This document shows positions 5,597-7,814 of a stretch of DNA of 7,814 nt, one piece after another. Origin of the DNA: Anaerolineae bacterium (GTDB taxonomy: Bacteria > Chloroflexota > Anaerolineae > SpSt-313); contig JAIMBM010000131.1 of assembly GCA_023511475.1 (NCBI GenBank), forward strand, positions 1 through 7,814, in the 5' to 3' direction. Position 1 is the stretch's first letter, and each line of letters begins with the position of its first letter. The notes beneath the pieces are model-generated. The model saw only the letters and a program-made list of their open reading frames with translations, was not told the DNA's origin and did not search any database. Made by a program: the position numbers and the translations under genes.

Positions 5597-7543
5597 CTAC
5601 CAGGGCGCATCATACCCAAAGCGCGCCATCACTTCGCGGGCCTGTCTCCCCCACTCCGCTATGAGCAGCTCCATGAGGGCCTGCACCTCGTCCACCGGGC
5701 GTCCCAGAGCCTCCGAGAGGGCCTCGTACACGCGGCGCGGCAGGTCCGCTGCGGCAGGCGGCTGCCAGCCCAGGCGGCACTTCAGGTCGATCGACTGAGC
5801 CCAGAAGGCCTGGCCGAACCATGCCAGCTCCCCGGGCACGGCATGGATGCCGTAGCGGCGCAGGAGGCGCAGGAGCAGGTCCTCGTCAAGCCGCTCGCCC
5901 GTGCCGCCCTCCGAGAAGATGGCAAAGGTGAAGGAACACAGGGAGAGGACGTTTCCGACCAGCCCGAACCACTCGCGCTGCAAGAGGCGCCGCACGACGC
6001 GGGCAAAGCAGGCGCGGTATGCCTCCTCATCCGACCCCGGCGGCGGAAGCGATTCATCGACTGCATCGTACCGGGCCGACCCATCGCCGAAAAAGCGCGA
6101 GAAGGGCATGAGGAAGGTCCAGAGCGCATTGCAGCGCCCCGGGTTGCCCAGGGTTCCCCTACCACAGGTGAAAACAAAGCTCTGCATCGCCGGATAGCGC
6201 CCGGCGAGCGCCTGCGGCCCGTCAGCGGCCGCGCGGAGCGCCGGGTAGCCATCCGCCTGCCCCAGACGCAGAATCTCCACCGCCTGTGCGGCCGCCTCCA
6301 GGTCTCCCAGGCCATTGCTGTTGGCGATCGCCTCCGGCACGTCGCCCTTCGGGATCGCCCCCAGCTTGACCCCTTCGAGGAGCGCACTGAGGCCCAGCCC
6401 GATGTCAATGACGTCGCAGCCCATCTGCTCGATAGGCAGGGTTAGCCGCCGGTCAACATCGGCCAGCAGGTCCAGCCGCGCCCGCAGGGCCTCGCGGCCC
6501 CGCAGCGGTCGGTCGCCGCGCTGCACCGTTCCGAGGCCCAGCATGGCATAGATGGCGTAGGCAGGCCCCATGTCATCCAGCAGCAGGTCCCGCCCTCCCG
6601 GCGCATAGTCGGCAGGGACCCAACGCCAGTGCCGACACCTCACCTGACACCCATCGCAACCGGTGTGGCCCCGACGGCTGGCGCGCAGCACCTTTGGGCT
6701 GCCCAGGTCGTAAAGGGCGTAGCCGACGCGCTGGGCGTTCCACGCAGGCAGGGTGCTCTTGCCCGGGCGGCCGCCGCCGGTGGCAAAGAGCCCGGTAATC
6801 GTGCCCCCCACCGGGCCGGAGAGCCAGGCACAGTGCTTGCGGAGGAGCGGCGTCAGGAGCGTCTCCAGAGCCCGCTCCGGCGCGGAGGCCTCGCCCGCAA
6901 AGAACTCGGCCGCATCCATGGGCACGCCACGCAGGACCATCCCTGCGGCAGAGCGCGCGAGGACGGTGCCGGCGCCGCCGCGGCCGGCGTGGAAGATGGC
7001 CTCCACAGCCAGGTTGGCACTGAGGTACCCCAGGCGCGCTCCCTCGCCCAGGGTGACGATGCTGCCAGCGTCCGGATCACCCCCGAGCTCCCGCTCCAGC
7101 AGCCAGTAGCAGGCGCTGCGCTGGCCGGTTGGCAGCTGGGTTGCCTCCTTCCACTCGACGGTGAGGTCTGGGGCACGCCCGCTCACGACCAGGTAGGCAT
7201 CGGCGACTCCTGCCGTGCCCTCCCGGGTCCCCTGCAGCCAGATCGCGTCGAGGCCGAGGTTCAGCAGCTGGGAAGCGATGTGCCCGCCCACAAAGCTGTA
7301 GTGGGGGAGGCCAGTGAGCGGGGACACGTACCCGATGGTGGCCTTGTTGCCGGAGAGGAAGGGCAGCGGGCCTCGGGCGATGATCAACGCCCCGGGGTCG
7401 CGGCGAAGGAGGTACTGGCACAGCGCCTCGCCACTCAGCACCCAATAGTCCTCACGGGGATCCTTCTGGAGTGCCTCGACGTGCACGCTCCACAGCCGCC
7501 ATTGGCGGGAGGCGGGGTCGATGACCAGCAAGCGACGGTTCAT
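5597..7543 (-). CDS. Aldehyde ferredoxin oxidoreductase (AOR) family protein, divergent
   Basis: A 648-residue cytoplasmic protein of the tungsten/molybdenum bis-pterin AOR family, whose members interconvert aldehydes and carboxylates with ferredoxin or reduce other substrates. The N-terminal cofactor domain (about 1-208) has the family landmarks ARGPLP (56-61), SPLTGLP (74-80), VGGHIA (85-90), GLDAIWLQG (97-105) and AGRGGAGTV (186-194). The helical domains (about 225-640) carry LPAWN (265-269) and the iron-sulfur cluster motif C296-x2-C299-x3-C303, with C536 as the likely fourth ligand. The pterin loop near 372-377 reads EQMGCD instead of the usual DxxGLD, and the second such loop (VGNVLSLC) lacks the Asp. 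The Glu-Tyr-Glu usually found after the cysteines is replaced (LDDMGPAY, 322-329). An unusual Cys/Gly segment occupies 459-472. The ATG at 7543 has AGGTG 7 bases upstream. It appears monocistronic, with promoter at 7689-7717. The substrate is unknown, and no ferredoxin or pterin-synthesis gene is in view. Confidence 0.9.
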   Translation of the reverse strand: MNRRLLVIDPASRQWRLWSVHVEALQKDPREDYWVLSGEALCQYLLRRDPGALIIARGPLPFLSGNKATIGYVSPLTGLPHYSFVGGHIASQLLNLGLDAIWLQGTREGTAGVADAYLVVSGRAPDLTVEWKEATQLPTGQRSACYWLLERELGGDPDAGSIVTLGEGARLGYLSANLAVEAIFHAGRGGAGTVLARSAAGMVLRGVPMDAAEFFAGEASAPERALETLLTPLLRKHCAWLSGPVGGTITGLFATGGGRPGKSTLPAWNAQRVGYALYDLGSPKVLRASRRGHTGCDGCQVRCRHWRWVPADYAPGGRDLLLDDMGPAYAIYAMLGLGTVQRGDRPLRGREALRARLDLLADVDRRLTLPIEQMGCDVIDIGLGLSALLEGVKLGAIPKGDVPEAIANSNGLGDLEAAAQAVEILRLGQADGYPALRAAADGPQALAGRYPAMQSFVFTCGRGTLGNPGRCNALWTFLMPFSRFFGDGSARYDAVDESLPPPGSDEEAYRACFARVVRRLLQREWFGLVGNVLSLCSFTFAIFSEGGTGERLDEDLLLRLLRRYGIHAVPGELAWFGQAFWAQSIDLKCRLGWQPPAAADLPRRVYEALSEALGRPVDEVQALMELLIAEWGRQAREVMARFGYDAPW

Positions 7544-7571
7544 GCTTTTTCACCTGCAGGGATGTACACGC

Positions 7572-7613
7572 GCGGCGTCTCGAGCCATCAGCGGCTCCTA
7601 CCCACGACGCCGC
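7572..7613 (-). promoter_or_regulatory. Bulged stem-loop in the AOR leader, possible RNA regulator
   Basis: An 8-bp perfect outer stem (7572-7579 with 7606-7613) encloses a 5-bp inner stem (7582-7586 with 7593-7597) with a 6-base loop. A 2-base bulge sits on one side and an 8-base bulge on the other. In the leftward transcript it lies 16 bases upstream of the Shine-Dalgarno AGGTG, within a leader of about 140 nt. AOR enzymes need a tungsten or molybdenum pterin, and Moco/Tuco RNA elements are known upstream of such genes. I cannot match this structure to that consensus by eye. Confidence 0.45.
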
Positions 7614-7688
7614 TTTAGCCTCAGAGGTTGTGTCGTCCGCCCCAGCCCACTTCCCGTGCTGGTGTTCGCGCAGTGGGGTGACCGATGC

Positions 7689-7717
7689 ACTCTAACATAG
7701 ACTGTGCGGAGAGTCAA
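7689..7717 (-). promoter_or_regulatory. Sigma70-type promoter of the AOR-family gene
   Basis: On the minus strand TTGACT (7717-7712, 5/6 match to -35) is followed after exactly 17 bases by TAGAGT (7694-7689, 4/6 match to -10). Transcription should begin near 7681-7683, leaving a leader of about 140 nt. A GACT/AGTC inverted repeat (7700-7703 with 7712-7715) lies in the spacer and -35. The CGTAA half-sites seen at the nuclease operon promoter are absent here, so there is no sign that the GntR protein acts at this promoter. Confidence 0.6.
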
Positions 7718-7814
7718 CAGCCGCCGCCCTCGGGGGTGCAGTTCATTCTTGGGTCAGTTCGTGTTCAGGGACGCCGTCACCGACCCCTCCCCCTTCCCCT
7801 CCCCGGGCGGCCGC

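Noticed and set aside
5581..5600. Classical intrinsic terminator directly after the AOR stop.
   Set aside because: Only 4-5 bp pairings with no T run are found there. The stronger stems at 5376-5495 are the likelier stop for leftward transcription.
5018..6445. Plus-strand open frame of 475 codons across the GntR end, the convergent gap and the AOR-like gene.
   Set aside because: It is low-complexity Arg/Pro/Ala-rich, has no domain sense, crosses three hairpins and is antisense or out of frame to two convincing genes. Long shadow frames are normal at this GC content.
7739..7770. Two adjacent 16-base units beginning CAGTTC.
   Set aside because: Only about 10 of 16 positions agree, and there are just two copies. 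This is not enough to call a repeat or operator array.

Overview
The window is high-GC bacterial chromosomal DNA carrying four confident protein genes. Translated reading frames show strong G/C preference at third codon positions, and Shine-Dalgarno sites, sigma70-type promoters and intrinsic terminators are visible. I see no rRNA, tRNA, CRISPR array or insertion sequence. The gene content (a YhaO/YhaN-type nuclease-ATPase pair, an FCD-type GntR regulator and a tungsten/molybdenum aldehyde ferredoxin oxidoreductase relative) suggests an anaerobic or facultative GC-rich lineage such as Chloroflexota or a high-GC Bacillota group. This taxonomic guess is an inference and not secure.

Layout. At the left end (20-65) lies a strong intrinsic terminator pointing leftward, then about 250 bases that may hold a 51-codon ORF (152-307, minus). 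Next comes a leftward two-gene operon: an SbcD/YhaO-like metallophosphoesterase (3137-4267) whose stop overlaps by 14 bases the start of an SbcC/YhaN-like coiled-coil ATPase (316-3150). A 391-base divergent control region (4268-4658) holds a very good leftward promoter, palindromic operator candidates and a 10-bp hairpin in the operon leader. A GntR/FCD regulator (4659-5372, GTG start) runs rightward. It converges on a leftward AOR-family gene (5597-7543), and three tandem hairpins fill the 224-base gap between them. The AOR gene has its own promoter at 7689-7717 and a leader of about 140 nt containing a bulged stem. The last ~100 bases (7718-7814) show nothing I can name.

How the parts may work together. 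The phosphoesterase and ATPase almost certainly form an Mre11-Rad50-like DNA end-processing complex, translated by coupling. Half-sites of the form CGTAA occur three times, overlapping the -35 of the operon promoter and lying just upstream of the probable -10 of the regulator gene. The simplest model is that the GntR protein controls itself and the nuclease operon, which would put a DNA-processing machine under a metabolite-sensing regulator. The AOR-like enzyme keeps its iron-sulfur cysteines but lacks several usual pterin and active-site signatures.

Most interesting points: (1) the ATPase has a canonical A_AAA_AAG slippery heptamer with a downstream hairpin exactly mid-protein, and the -1 frame ends after a 17-residue Cys-rich tail; (2) the phosphoesterase has Glu in place of the usual Asn of the GNHD metal motif; (3) the ATPase lacks a zinc-hook CxxC; (4) the shared operator-like half-sites; (5) the hairpin-rich convergent gap and structured leaders; (6) a divergent AOR paralogue.
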